A stretch of 64,000 nucleotides of DNA from NCBI GenBank assembly GCA_965226925.1, contig CBDDEN010000009.1, forward strand, positions 124,001 to 188,000, written 5' to 3'. The translations under genes were made by a program, and so were the position numbers. This document shows, in pieces, positions 1 through 9,655 of the stretch (positions are counted from its first letter, which is position 1; the number at the start of each line of letters is the position of its first letter). The notes below the pieces were generated by a model. That model saw only the letters and a program-made list of their open reading frames with translations. It did no database searches and was not told where the DNA came from. The stretch is from CBDDCX01 sp965226925 (GTDB lineage Bacteria > Gemmatimonadota > Gemmatimonadetes > Longimicrobiales > Gaopeijiaceae).

Positions 1-698
1 CTCCCCTGAATGGGCTCGACCACCACCGCTCCGATGGGGTCCTCGAAACCACCTTCGCCGGCCAGGATACGCTCCATCTCTGCGAGGGCCAGTTCGGTGG
101 CACCGCTCGTCTCCGCGTCCGGTCCATGGGGAAAGGGCGCGAACGCCACTCGGTCGTGTAGCCGCCCCCGGAAGGGAGCCCGGAAGTCGGGGCGCTCGGT
201 TACCGCCAGACTACCGAGGGTGAGTCCGTGGTAGCCGCCCTCGAACGCCAGCACTCCCGAGCGTCCAGTAGCCAACTCGGCGGTCTTGAGAGCCACCTCC
301 ACCGCCTCGGATCCCGAGGAGGCCAGGACGCCACGGGTCTCGCTCCAGGGTGCCAACTCCGAGAGGCGCTCCAGGAGCTCGAGCTTGAGCGCGGGGGGGT
401 GAACGTCACCCATGCCATGAACGAGACGGCCCGCCTGCTGCTCCAGCGCGGCCCGGATGCGCGGGTGGCCATGACCGGCAAGCGCGACGCCGAACGCACC
501 GGTGAAGTCGACGTAGACGTTTCCGTCCACGTCCCGGACGTTGGCTCCCGCAGCGGCCTCCCAAAACACCGGGAAACTCCCCGAAAGAAACGTCACGTTG
601 CGCGATTCGACTCGCCGCAACCGCTCGGCCAGTGCCATCGAGCGCGGCCCGGGCGGCGGAGTGACGAGGGAAGGCAGGAGCGAGCCGAACTCGGACAT
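1..698 (-). CDS. Class-III PLP aminotransferase, 3' part outside the window
   Basis: About 232 N-terminal residues are visible; the reading frame runs off the left edge with no stop, so the catalytic lysine is not seen. ATG start at 696-698. Motifs typical of acetylornithine/4-aminobutyrate-type aminotransferases are present: YVDFTGAFGVALAGHGHPRI near residue 60, the phosphate-binding SSGSEAVEVALKTAE near 125, and GGYHGLTLG near 150. The substrate cannot be told. It lies 4 bp downstream of fabI on the same strand, so the two are probably co-transcribed. Confidence 0.85.
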   Translation of the reverse strand, partial: MSEFGSLLPSLVTPPPGPRSMALAERLRRVESRNVTFLSGSFPVFWEAAAGANVRDVDGNVYVDFTGAFGVALAGHGHPRIRAALEQQAGRLVHGMGDVHPPALKLELLERLSELAPWSETRGVLASSGSEAVEVALKTAELATGRSGVLAFEGGYHGLTLGSLAVTERPDFRAPFRGRLHDRVAFAPFPHGPDAETSGATELALAEMERILAGEGGFEDPIGAVVVEPIQG

Positions 699-702
699 GG
701 TT

Positions 703-1602
703 CTACCCTTCGCCGAGCGGATCCTCGGCGGCCATGCCCATGGCGTGAAAGCCCATATCCACGTGGAGAGTCTCCCCCGTAATCGCTCCCCCGAGAGGGG
801 AGCAGAGGAAAGCCGCTGCATGCCCTACGTCGTCGGCCGTGTTTACGTCTGCAATCGCGGAGTTCTGACGGTAGTAGTCGACCATGCGCTCGATGGACCC
901 GATGGCCCTGGCAGCCCGACTGGCGAGGGGGCCCGCCGATATGGTGTTCACGCGAATGCCCCAACGCCGGCCCGCCTCGAACGCGAGCGTGCGCGTGTCA
1001 CTCTCGAGCGCAGCCTTCGCGGAACTCATGCCGCCTCCGTAGCCCGGAATGACCCTCTCGCCCGCAAGGTAGGTAAGCGACACCACGGATCCGCCCTCTC
1101 TCATGAGGGGACCGAACCGCTGCACCATTGCGACCATGGAGTACGCGCTGGCGCTCACGGCGGCCAGGTACCCGGCACGGCTGGTGTCGACCAGCGCCTT
1201 CTGCACCTCGGGTCCGTTGGCCAGAGAGTGCACCAGCACGTCCAGGCAGGGGTCACCGAAGTCGCCCCGGAGCGCGTCGGCCACCTCCTGGACCGTATAG
1301 CCGGTCAGGTCGCGATACCGCTTATCCTGGCGCACGTTGTCCGGAACGTCGTCAGGCGTATCGAAGACCGCATCCATGGGGTAGATCTTCTCCAGTTCGA
1401 TCTCACCGCCTCCCGGCAGGCTCAGATCCAGCTTTCCGCGCTCCAGGCTCATGGTGAAGATCTTCAGGACGGGCGGCCACGTTCCGACGCATATGGACGC
1501 GCCGGCCTGAGCCAGGGCTCGTACTATGGCCCAGCCGTATCCCTGGTCATCCGCGACTCCCGCCACGAACGCCCGCTTGCCGGTCAGGTCAATGGGAAGC
1601 AT
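703..1602 (-). CDS. fabI: Enoyl-[acyl-carrier-protein] reductase (NADH), plant-like FabI
   Basis: 299 residues, longer than the ~260 of E. coli FabI. It carries the N-terminal nucleotide motif GVADDQGYGWAIVRALAQAG and the extra loop (about residues 45-95) known from plant, apicomplexan and chlamydial/cyanobacterial enoyl reductases. The active site reads YGGGMSSAKAALESDTR, with Tyr and Lys eight residues apart as in the plant enzyme. It reduces trans-2-enoyl-ACP in the last step of type II fatty-acid elongation in the cytosol. A GAGGAG ribosome site lies about 9 bases before the ATG. Confidence 0.95.
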   Translation of the reverse strand: MLPIDLTGKRAFVAGVADDQGYGWAIVRALAQAGASICVGTWPPVLKIFTMSLERGKLDLSLPGGGEIELEKIYPMDAVFDTPDDVPDNVRQDKRYRDLTGYTVQEVADALRGDFGDPCLDVLVHSLANGPEVQKALVDTSRAGYLAAVSASAYSMVAMVQRFGPLMREGGSVVSLTYLAGERVIPGYGGGMSSAKAALESDTRTLAFEAGRRWGIRVNTISAGPLASRAARAIGSIERMVDYYRQNSAIADVNTADDVGHAAAFLCSPLGGAITGETLHVDMGFHAMGMAAEDPLGEG

Positions 1603-1747
1603 CGACGTGGTACTCCTCGCGTCTCTTGGGGATCGACTTCCGGATGCACGGGAGGAACGTTAGGGGAATCAGGCGGCGCCGTCGACCGTGGGGGGGGGCG
1701 GCCGACACCGAAGTCCCGACGCGGGCGGATGCCCAGAAGACGCACCG

Positions 1748-2704
1748 CTACAGGAGCACCCACGCAACGAGTGCCAGATAAGTCCCTACCAGCACTATCC
1801 CCTCAACCCGCCGGATCGTGAGGTTGGCCCGAACGATGGGGACGAGAAGCACCGACATGATCACGACGGCCGGAAACTGGAGGCTCAGAACGTCCGGATT
1901 CACGTCGAGCGGTGAAGCCACCGCCGAGACGCCGAGAACGGCCGCGATGTTGAAGACGTTGGATCCGATGATGTTGCCGACCGCGATGTCGGCCTCGCCC
2001 CTTAGGCTGGCAACGAGCGACGTCGCCAGCTCAGGCAGCGACGTCCCGACGGATACGAGCGTGAGCCCGATGACCAACTCCGAAATCCCAAGGGCCTCGG
2101 CGAGGACGAGAGCCGACTCGCGGATCGCGAAGGCGCCCAACACGAGGCCCACGACGCCCATCGGGATGAGCGCGACATCCCGCGCCGCCGCCCCATGTGT
2201 CAGGCCTGCGGCCTCCTTGGCGAACTGCTCGAATTCACCGAGAACGTCCTCGTCTTCCCCCTTGGCCGTGTGAAAGACGAACCACAAGTAGGCGGCAAGC
2301 ACGACCAACAAGGCGAGGCCCTCGATTCGTGAGATCCGCAGGTCCCACAACACGGGAAGGAGGAGCGCGGTGATGATGAGCATCACGGGCACCTCTCTTG
2401 TCACGACACGCCCCGAAACGTGCAGAGGTTTCGCGATGGCGCTGAGGCCGAGTACGAGACCGATGTTGGCGAGGTTCGACCCCATGACGTTCCCGATGGC
2501 CAGATCACCATTCCCGCCCAAGGCCGCCACGAGCGAGACCACGAGCTCGGGAGCCGACGTTCCCATCGACACGACGGTGAGGCCGAAAACGATCGGGCTC
2601 ACTCCCACCGAGGCAGCGAGACGAGCACTGCCGCGTACGAGCCACTCGGCGCCGAAGTAGAGTACCCCCACCCCACCGATGAAGAGCAAGAGTTCCTGCG
2701 TCAT
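1748..2704 (-). CDS. Calcium/sodium antiporter (CaCA family, YrbG-like)
   Basis: 318 residues with ten or so hydrophobic segments and two internally repeated Na_Ca_ex halves. Each half shows the diagnostic alpha-repeats: GTSAPELVVS with GNVMGSNLANIGLVLG, and GTSLPELATS with GNIIGSNVFNIAAVLG. It should exchange Ca2+ for Na+ (or H+) across the inner membrane. I chose the ATG at 2702-2704, which overlaps the polX stop in an ATGA junction; a longer frame starting at 2725 would lie inside polX. Third gene of ligA-polX-antiporter. Confidence 0.9.
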   Translation of the reverse strand: MTQELLLFIGGVGVLYFGAEWLVRGSARLAASVGVSPIVFGLTVVSMGTSAPELVVSLVAALGGNGDLAIGNVMGSNLANIGLVLGLSAIAKPLHVSGRVVTREVPVMLIITALLLPVLWDLRISRIEGLALLVVLAAYLWFVFHTAKGEDEDVLGEFEQFAKEAAGLTHGAAARDVALIPMGVVGLVLGAFAIRESALVLAEALGISELVIGLTLVSVGTSLPELATSLVASLRGEADIAVGNIIGSNVFNIAAVLGVSAVASPLDVNPDVLSLQFPAVVIMSVLLVPIVRANLTIRRVEGIVLVGTYLALVAWVLL

Positions 2705-4464
2705 CCCTGCCGCCGCCCCATCCACTCCCTGAGCCGCACTGCGGTCATCGTGTTCAGCACGTCCTCCTTACCCAACCACGCGCGTCTCGCCTGATCCACG
2801 CCATACGAAATATGATCCAGTCGCTGAACCGAATGGGCATCCGTGCTGATCACGACCTTCACGCCCAGCTCCTTGGCACGGCGTGCGTGGACTTCGTTCA
2901 GGTCGAGCCTGTTCGGGTTCGCGTTGATCTCCACCGCGACGTCGAGCTCGGACGCCGCCTGCAGCACCGCCTCCACATCGAGTTCGAACGGCTCCCTCCG
3001 GCCCAGCAGTCGCCCCGTCGGATGCCCCACAATGTCGACCGACGGATGCTGCATGGCACGGATCACCCGATCCGTCATCGCCGCTCGATCCATGTCCATC
3101 AGCGAGTGCACGGAGACGATCACGACGTCCAGCGCCTCGAGGACCTCATCCGTCATATCGAGGCTCCCGTCCCGGAGAATGTCTACTTCCAAGCTCTTGA
3201 AGATCGTGATTCCGTCCAACCCCTCCTGAACCCAGTCGATTTCCGCCCACTGCTCCGGGGCCTTCTCGGGCGTCAATCCCTGCACCATCGCCAAGGCCGG
3301 GCTGTGGTCGCTTATCGCCAGGTACTCGTATCCCCGAGCCGCGCACGCCTGCGCCATTTCTTCGATGGTAGCTTTCCCGTCACTCCAGGTGGAGTGCATG
3401 TGCAGGTCGCCCCTGAGGTCCTCTAAGGCCACGAGTTCCGGAAGCGTGCCATCGCGTGCCGCCTCGACCTCTCCACGGTTCTCACGTATCACCGGCGGGA
3501 TCCACGGGAGACCGATGGATTCGAACACGGACTCCTCGGTGTCGCCCGCTACGCGTTCGCCGTCCTCCTTACCCACCTCCTCGGCGTCCACTCCCTCCGG
3601 GAGTCGAAAGACCCCCCACTCGTTCACTCGCATGCCCTGCCTCAGCGCGAGCTGACGGACCGCGACATTGTGTTCCTTGGATCCCGTGAAGTAGTGAAGT
3701 GCTGCACCGAACGAACGCGGCGGGATGATGCGAAGGTCCACTTCCAGTCCCGACCGTAGGACCACGGCGCCTCGGGTCTCGCCCGCGGACTCCACCCGCT
3801 CCACGGATCCGAAGGTGGTGAACCGCTCCATGACGTCGGATGCCGGAAGGTCGGCCTGCACGAGCAGATCCACATCGCCGATGGTCTCCTTTCGGCGCCG
3901 ATAGCTTCCCGCCACCTCAATGCGCTGGACCCCCTCGGCCTCGCCGAGGTGTGCGAGCAGCGGCCCGATCAGGTCGTCCACCTGCGAGAGCAGAAAGCGC
4001 CCAGAATAGCGCCGGAAATCCTCTATTGCCCGCAGAATCTTCTGGACGCTCGTGGCACCGAACCCCTCCAAGGCCTGCACCTTGCCGGCGTTCAGGGCCT
4101 CCTCGAGCTCGTCGACGGTCTTCACGTCCAACGACTCCCAGAGCTTCTTCGCCTTCTTGGGTCCGACCCCGTCGAGCTTCACAAGGTCGACCAATGACCG
4201 CGGAATCTCTTCGGCGAGCTCCTCGAGCCGCGTGAGCTCTCCCGTCTCGATCAGCTCGACGATGTGGGCGGACATGTCCTTTCCGACGGCCGGAAGCTCG
4301 GTCAGGTCTTCGCCCGCTTCCACCATGGACTCGAGTGAGCGGGTGAGTCCACGAACGGTGCGAACCGCGTTACGGTAGGCCCGAATGCGGAACGGATTGG
4401 AGCCCTGGATCTCGAGCAGGTCCCCGAGCTCGTCGAGGACCGCAGCGATCTCGATGTTCTCCAC
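2701..4464 (-). CDS. polX: DNA polymerase/3'-5' exonuclease PolX
   Basis: 587 residues, the usual length for bacterial family-X polymerases with a PHP domain. Helix-hairpin-helix segments fill residues ~1-130 (PAVGKDMSAHIVELI, LDGVGPKKAKKLW). The polymerase palm has GSYRRRKETIGDVDLLV and EVDLRIIP, supplying metal-binding aspartates. The C-terminal PHP domain (from ~345) has DLHMHSTWSDG, AISDHS and STDAHSVQRLDHI. Likely role: gap filling in base-excision repair. The start is GTG (4462-4464), only 3 bp after the ligA stop. Confidence 0.93.
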   Translation of the reverse strand: MENIEIAAVLDELGDLLEIQGSNPFRIRAYRNAVRTVRGLTRSLESMVEAGEDLTELPAVGKDMSAHIVELIETGELTRLEELAEEIPRSLVDLVKLDGVGPKKAKKLWESLDVKTVDELEEALNAGKVQALEGFGATSVQKILRAIEDFRRYSGRFLLSQVDDLIGPLLAHLGEAEGVQRIEVAGSYRRRKETIGDVDLLVQADLPASDVMERFTTFGSVERVESAGETRGAVVLRSGLEVDLRIIPPRSFGAALHYFTGSKEHNVAVRQLALRQGMRVNEWGVFRLPEGVDAEEVGKEDGERVAGDTEESVFESIGLPWIPPVIRENRGEVEAARDGTLPELVALEDLRGDLHMHSTWSDGKATIEEMAQACAARGYEYLAISDHSPALAMVQGLTPEKAPEQWAEIDWVQEGLDGITIFKSLEVDILRDGSLDMTDEVLEALDVVIVSVHSLMDMDRAAMTDRVIRAMQHPSVDIVGHPTGRLLGRREPFELDVEAVLQAASELDVAVEINANPNRLDLNEVHARRAKELGVKVVISTDAHSVQRLDHISYGVDQARRAWLGKEDVLNTMTAVRLREWMGRRQG

Positions 4465-4467
4465 GGG

Positions 4468-6522
4468 CTAGAGGATTCCCTTGTCTTCGAGGAAGGCGAC
4501 GAACTCGGGCTCGGTGAGCACCTCGACGCCCAACTGCTTCGCCTTCTCGAGCTTCGACCCGGGGTCGGCTCCAACCACCACTCGAGTGGTCTCCTTACTC
4601 ACGGACGCCACAACGCGTCCCCCCTCACTCTCGATGAGCCGCTTCGCCTCGGAACGAGCGAAGCCCTCCAACCCACCCGTGAAGACCCACTTTTCGCCGG
4701 CCAGTGCCTGGCCCCCGGTCTCCTGCGGCGGAATCAGATCCATCCCTCGATCCAGAACCGCCTGAATGCGGACCTTGTTGCGCTCGGCGTCCAAAAAGCT
4801 TCGGATTTGCTCCGACATGATGGGGCCGATCCCCGACACGGCCGACAGTTCTTCAACGGTAGCGGAATTCACCGCCTCGAAGCTGCGGAAGCAGCGAGCG
4901 AGCTCCCGGGCCACCGTCGCACCCACTTCGGGGATCCCCAGGCCATAGAGGAATCGGTGCAGCTCCACCGTCTTCTTCGCTTGAATAGCCTCGGCCAACT
5001 TCGCCGCGGACTTCTCGGCGAACCCATCCAGCCGCTCCAGATCCTCGGCGGCGACGTCGAAGAGGTTCGCCAACTCACCGACCAGGCCGCGGTCCACCAG
5101 GAGGTTGGCCGTCTCTTCGCCGAGTCCCTCGATGTCGAGGCCGGTCCGCGACCCGAAGTGCATGATGCCCCGCTTCAACTGCGCCGGACAGCCGAACCGA
5201 TTGGGGCACTTCGTGAAGGGCCCGCTCTCCGTCACCGGAGTGTCACAGGCCGGACAGTGGTCCGGCATCTCGAACGGTGCTCCACGCTCTCGCCCATCTT
5301 CGACCAGCCGTTCGACAACCTGAGGAATGACGTCTCCTGCCCGTTGTATCCTCACCAGGTCACCCTCGCGCACGTCCTTTCGGGCCACCTCCTCTCGATT
5401 GTGGAGCGACGCTCGCGACACGGTCACCCCGCCGACCTCGACGGGTCGGAGGAGCGCCACGGGAGTGAGCTTGCCGGTCCGCCCCACGGAGACGGCGATT
5501 CTCTCGATGCGCGTGATCTCCTTGCGCGGCTCGAACTTGTAGGCAAGGGCCCACCGGGGATGATGCGACGTAGCGCCCAGGTCCTCCCGGGCGTCAATGT
5601 CGTTCAGCTTGATGACCACACCGTCGATCTCGTAGTCGAGGTCATCACGGTCCTCTTCGAAGCTCCGGTGGTACCCGAGGATCTCCTCCACGGCGGCAGC
5701 TCTCACGACACGCTCCGGGGTCTTGAACCCCCAGTCGCGGAGAGCCTGCACGCCCTCCTCGTCGGTGCCCATCTTGGCCCCCCGAAGCATGAGGATGTCG
5801 TACGCCAGAACGTCCAAGGGTCGTGACGCCGTCACCGACGAATCCAATTGGCGGAGCGATCCGGACGCCGAGTTCCGCGGATTCACATAAGGCTCGGAAC
5901 CCTGCTCGACCATGCGCTCGTTGAGCGCCTCGAAGGCGGAGAGGTACATGATCACCTCCCCTCGTATGGCCAACAGCTCCGGGGCCCCACGAGCGTGCTC
6001 CCGTAGGCGGAGCGGCAAACTCGAGATGGTCCGAACGTTCTCGGTGACAACCTCCCCCGTACGTCCGTTCCCGCGCGTGACGGCCCGAGCGAAACTGCCG
6101 TTCTCGTAGACCAGCTCGATGGAGGCCCCGTCCAGCTTGGGCTCCAGCAGATACTCCGGCTCGCTGTCCAATCCCTTGCGCACACGCTCGTCGAAGCGAC
6201 GCACCTCGTCCTCGTCCTGAGTGGAGTCCAGCGAGAGCATCGGGGCCGTATGCTCCGCCGTGGGGAGCTCGCTCCTCGGCTCGCTACCCACCCGTTGCGA
6301 CGGCGAGTCGGGCGTGACGAGATCCGGATGGGCGGCCTCCAGATCCAGGAGCTCGGCGTACAGGCGATCGTACTCCGAGTCGTCGATCTCGGGGCGCGAC
6401 TCGACGTAGTAGAGATGCGAGTGCCGGCGAAGCTCTTCCCTCAGAGCCTCGGCACGGCGCTCGACGTCGTCGGCCTGGTCCGAAGACGATCGCTTGGGAT
6501 TGTCCGGCGTGCCTTGGGTCAA
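4468..6522 (-). CDS. ligA: NAD-dependent DNA ligase LigA
   Basis: Domains in order: N-terminal HhYYV region (RHSHLYYVESRPEIDDSEYD), adenylation domain with the KLDG lysine motif (EPKLDGASIELVYENG), OB fold, a four-cysteine zinc finger (CPACDTP... TKCPNRFGCPAQ), helix-hairpin-helix repeats and a C-terminal BRCT domain (KWVFTGGLEGFARSEAKR). It seals nicks in replication and repair. I chose a TTG start at 6520-6522, preceded by GGAG five bases upstream; this gives 684 residues, normal for the family. The same frame stays open to a GTG at 6696, but that would add 58 unusual residues and cover the intergenic region. Confidence 0.92.
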   Translation of the reverse strand: MTQGTPDNPKRSSSDQADDVERRAEALREELRRHSHLYYVESRPEIDDSEYDRLYAELLDLEAAHPDLVTPDSPSQRVGSEPRSELPTAEHTAPMLSLDSTQDEDEVRRFDERVRKGLDSEPEYLLEPKLDGASIELVYENGSFARAVTRGNGRTGEVVTENVRTISSLPLRLREHARGAPELLAIRGEVIMYLSAFEALNERMVEQGSEPYVNPRNSASGSLRQLDSSVTASRPLDVLAYDILMLRGAKMGTDEEGVQALRDWGFKTPERVVRAAAVEEILGYHRSFEEDRDDLDYEIDGVVIKLNDIDAREDLGATSHHPRWALAYKFEPRKEITRIERIAVSVGRTGKLTPVALLRPVEVGGVTVSRASLHNREEVARKDVREGDLVRIQRAGDVIPQVVERLVEDGRERGAPFEMPDHCPACDTPVTESGPFTKCPNRFGCPAQLKRGIMHFGSRTGLDIEGLGEETANLLVDRGLVGELANLFDVAAEDLERLDGFAEKSAAKLAEAIQAKKTVELHRFLYGLGIPEVGATVARELARCFRSFEAVNSATVEELSAVSGIGPIMSEQIRSFLDAERNKVRIQAVLDRGMDLIPPQETGGQALAGEKWVFTGGLEGFARSEAKRLIESEGGRVVASVSKETTRVVVGADPGSKLEKAKQLGVEVLTEPEFVAFLEDKGIL

Positions 6523-6727
6523 CGAAACTCCAACTTCTGGTGGATGTTCGGCCCAATAACGTGGCGAATCGAAGGGGGTGAGGACAGTCCTCACCGGCGT
6601 TCGCCGCCGGTCCCCGAAGCGTTGCGTGGCTTCGGTGCTGAGGGGTATATCACAGCACCTGTCCAGGTAGGCTTCGGACATCCGAATCGACCACACCGCC
6701 GCGAGATCTCATACGGCTGGAGGAACC

Positions 6728-8356
6728 ATGCGCATCACCCACACGCTGCTTCGGTCGGGACTCTGCGTCCTCGCCATCTTGGGCCTGGCCACGCAGGCCA
6801 TGGCTCAGCGGCCGACGACCACGCCACGCGGCGCCGAAGAGGGTGGCGGCCCTTACAGCAGGCTCATCCTGAGGGGTGCCACCATCATCGATGGCACCGG
6901 CGCGCCCCCACGGGGCCCCGTCGACATCGTCATCGAGGACGATCGCATCGCCGAGGTGCGATCCGTAGGCTTCCCCGGTGTACCGATCGACGAGCGTCGT
7001 CGCCCTGAGGATCCTGAGCGCGAAATCGACCTCACCGGGCACTACGTCATGCCGGGATTCATCGACATGCACGCCCACACGGGGGGTGAGCTCAAGGCCC
7101 CCCAGCCCGAGTATGTTTACAAGCTGTGGATGGCTCACGGTGTGACCACGTCTCGAGGTGTGGGGCACGGGCCGATGATGTGGGCGCTGGAGGAGAAGGC
7201 CAAGGCCGCCCGCAACGAGATCGTGGCACCTCGCATGTACACGTACGCACGGCCGGGCGAGGCGTGGGACCAAGGGAGCATCGACTCGCCCGAGAAGGCC
7301 CTGGAGTGGGTGCGGTGGGCGGTCGAACAGGAGGTCGACGGCCAGAAGATCGACGGGCTCAAGCTGGGCTCCTACGACCCGCCGATCATGGAAGCCGTGA
7401 TCGACGAGGCCCACAAGTTCGGTCTGGGTACCGTTGCTCACCTCGGACAGATGGGCATCGCCAGGATGACGGCGCTGGACGCCGCCGAAGCCGGCCTCGA
7501 CATGATGACCCACTACTACGGCCTGTTCGAGTCGCTGCTGAAGGACATGAGCATCCAGGACTGGCCGCTCGACTACAACTACAACGACGAACAGCACCGA
7601 TTTGGCAACGTGGCCCGGCTCTGGGACCAGATCTACGAGCCCGGCTCCGAGGAGTGGTACGGCCTCATGGATCGTTTTCTGGAGCTCGACTTCGGACTCG
7701 ATCCCACGATGACGATCTACGAGGCCAGCCGAGACGTCATGCGGGCCCGCAACGCCGACTGGCATGACGAGTATACGCTGCCGACCCAAGACGACTTCTA
7801 TCAGCCGAGCCGGGAGGCACACGGATCCTACTGGTTCTACTGGACCACCGAAGACGAGGTGGCGTGGAAGAACTTCTACATCCGCTGGATGCGGTTCCTG
7901 AACGAGTACAAGAATCGGGGCGGTATCGTTACCACCGGTTCGGACTCGGGCTTCATCTACAAGCTCTACGGCTTCGACTACATCCGTGAGCTCGAGCTCC
8001 TGCGTGAGGCGGGCTTCCACCCCATCGAGGTGATCCGGTCCGCCACGATGTACGGGGCTATGCAGCTCAACAAGCCGAAGGGGCTTGCGCCGGACTTCGG
8101 GATGATCCGAAAAGGGCTCAAAGCGGATCTCGTGGTGGTGGATGAGAACCCTCTTCAGAACTTGAAGGTGCTCTACGGAACCGGCGCCGTGAAGCTCAAC
8201 AACGACACGGGCGAGGTGGAGCGTGTGGGCGGCGTCAAGTACACGATCAAGGACGGTATCGTGTACGACGCCAAGCAGCTTCTGGAGGACGTGCGGGAGA
8301 TGGTGCGGAAGGCCAAGGAGGAAGAGCGCGTCACCACCGACGCGGGGGGGAGCTGA
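6728..8356 (+). CDS. Secreted metal-dependent amidohydrolase (imidazolonepropionase-like)
   Basis: 542 residues with a clear signal peptide (basic MRITHTLLRSG, hydrophobic core, cleavage after TQAMA). The amidohydrolase fold is shown by MPGFIDMHAHTGGE (HxH metal ligands), VAHLG around residue 235, and TTGSDSGF with the late metal-binding aspartate near 415, followed by the usual GLKADLVVVDENPL strand. The substrate is unknown; relatives are periplasmic hydrolases, often of prolidase or cyclic-amide type. A GGAGG ribosome site is 4 bases before the ATG. Confidence 0.85.
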   Translation: MRITHTLLRSGLCVLAILGLATQAMAQRPTTTPRGAEEGGGPYSRLILRGATIIDGTGAPPRGPVDIVIEDDRIAEVRSVGFPGVPIDERRRPEDPEREIDLTGHYVMPGFIDMHAHTGGELKAPQPEYVYKLWMAHGVTTSRGVGHGPMMWALEEKAKAARNEIVAPRMYTYARPGEAWDQGSIDSPEKALEWVRWAVEQEVDGQKIDGLKLGSYDPPIMEAVIDEAHKFGLGTVAHLGQMGIARMTALDAAEAGLDMMTHYYGLFESLLKDMSIQDWPLDYNYNDEQHRFGNVARLWDQIYEPGSEEWYGLMDRFLELDFGLDPTMTIYEASRDVMRARNADWHDEYTLPTQDDFYQPSREAHGSYWFYWTTEDEVAWKNFYIRWMRFLNEYKNRGGIVTTGSDSGFIYKLYGFDYIRELELLREAGFHPIEVIRSATMYGAMQLNKPKGLAPDFGMIRKGLKADLVVVDENPLQNLKVLYGTGAVKLNNDTGEVERVGGVKYTIKDGIVYDAKQLLEDVREMVRKAKEEERVTTDAGGS

Positions 8357-8381
8357 GCTCCGGGTGCCGAACGGAGACGGC

Positions 8382-9569
8382 ATGCCTCCCTTCGATCTGG
8401 AGAAACTCAGAGCCGAAACCCCGGGAACGGGGCACCGGATCCACCTGAACAACGCGGGCGCCGGGCTCATGCCGGAGCCGGTGCTTCGAGCCGTCATTGA
8501 CCATCTGGAGCTCGAGGCCCGGATCGGCGGCTACGAGGCCGCTGCCGAAAGGAAGAAGGAGATCGCGGCCGGTTACGCCGCGTTGGGCCGCCTGGTCGGA
8601 GCCGCCCCCCAGAACATCGCCGTCACGGAGAACGCGACCGCCTCGTTCATCCAGGCTCTGTCTTCGATCCCTTTCGCCCGCGGAGACGTGATCGTCACCA
8701 CCCGGAACGACTACATCTCCAACCAGATCATGTACCTGTCGCTTCAGGCCCGCTTCGGAGTCGAGTTGGTGAGGGCGCCCGATGACCCGTCCGGGGGCGT
8801 CGACGTGATGGCAATGGAGGAGTTGATCCATCGGCGCCGCCCCAGGCTCGTGGCCGTCACGCACATTCCCACCAATTCGGGGCTGGTGCAGCGCGTCGCC
8901 GACGTGGGGGCCATGTGCCGGCAACGGGACATCCTCTACCTGGTCGACGCCTGCCAGTCGGTGGGGCAGATGCCCCTCGACGTCGAAGAGATCGGATGCG
9001 ACTTCCTTTCGGCCACGGCCAGGAAGTTCCTGCGTGGTCCTCGGGGGGTGGGGTTCCTGTTCGTATCGGATCGGGCTTTGGATCTCGGCCTGGAACCCCT
9101 CTTCCCGGACATGCGGGGTGCGGACTGGATCGAAGCCGACCTGTACCAGCCGGCTCCCGGAGCCCAGCGCTTCGAGAATTGGGAGTTTCCCTATGCCCTC
9201 ATGCTTGGAATGGGCCGGGCCACCGAGTACGCCCTCAACCTCGGACTGGAAGCCATCCGAGATCGCGCCTGGGCGCTGGCTACCATGACGCGAGACCGTT
9301 TGGCGGAGATCGACACTCTGCGAGTTCTCGATCGCGGGGAGGAGCGGTGCGCAATCGTCACGGTCTCCGTGGAGGGACGCCACGCCTCGGACCTCGTATC
9401 GGCGCTGACCGAAGCGGGAATCAACACCAACGTGACCGCGAGGGACTACGCCGTCCTGGATTTCGACGACAAGGGAGTGGAGTCCGCGATCCGGGTTTCC
9501 CCCCACTACTACAACACCGAAGAGGAAGTCGCGGAGTTCACGACCACACTCGCCGCACTCGTGCAGTGA
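8382..9569 (+). CDS. Class-V PLP aminotransferase / cysteine desulfurase-like enzyme
   Basis: 395 residues from an ATG with GGAG six bases upstream; a longer in-frame start at 8223 would sit inside the preceding gene. Key features: HLNNAGAGLMPEPV at the N-terminus, VDACQSVGQMPLDVEEIGCD (cofactor Asp), and ATARKFLRGPRGVGFL with the Schiff-base lysine. The pattern matches class-V enzymes of the kynureninase/EgtE/isopenicillin-epimerase-like group rather than SufS (found separately in this window). Substrate unresolved. It starts 26 bp after the amidohydrolase, so they may share a transcript. Confidence 0.82.
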   Translation: MPPFDLEKLRAETPGTGHRIHLNNAGAGLMPEPVLRAVIDHLELEARIGGYEAAAERKKEIAAGYAALGRLVGAAPQNIAVTENATASFIQALSSIPFARGDVIVTTRNDYISNQIMYLSLQARFGVELVRAPDDPSGGVDVMAMEELIHRRRPRLVAVTHIPTNSGLVQRVADVGAMCRQRDILYLVDACQSVGQMPLDVEEIGCDFLSATARKFLRGPRGVGFLFVSDRALDLGLEPLFPDMRGADWIEADLYQPAPGAQRFENWEFPYALMLGMGRATEYALNLGLEAIRDRAWALATMTRDRLAEIDTLRVLDRGEERCAIVTVSVEGRHASDLVSALTEAGINTNVTARDYAVLDFDDKGVESAIRVSPHYYNTEEEVAEFTTTLAALVQ

Positions 9570-9655
9570 GCCAGAAGATGCTTGCCCCATTCCCACCCCG
9601 TTGAAGAGATTCCCACGCGCCGCCGTACTCAAGGTTCAGGGAGCGAGGAGACGAG

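Noticed and set aside
1688..1700. Run of nine G after the FabI promoter region as a phase-variable switch
   Set aside because: It lies outside any coding frame and too far from recognisable promoter elements to argue for a function.
6650..8497. A 615-codon open frame on the minus strand opposite the amidohydrolase gene
   Set aside because: It mirrors a well-supported gene with signal peptide and metal motifs; its own translation is compositionally odd (many Val-Glu/Leu-His runs) and has no family.
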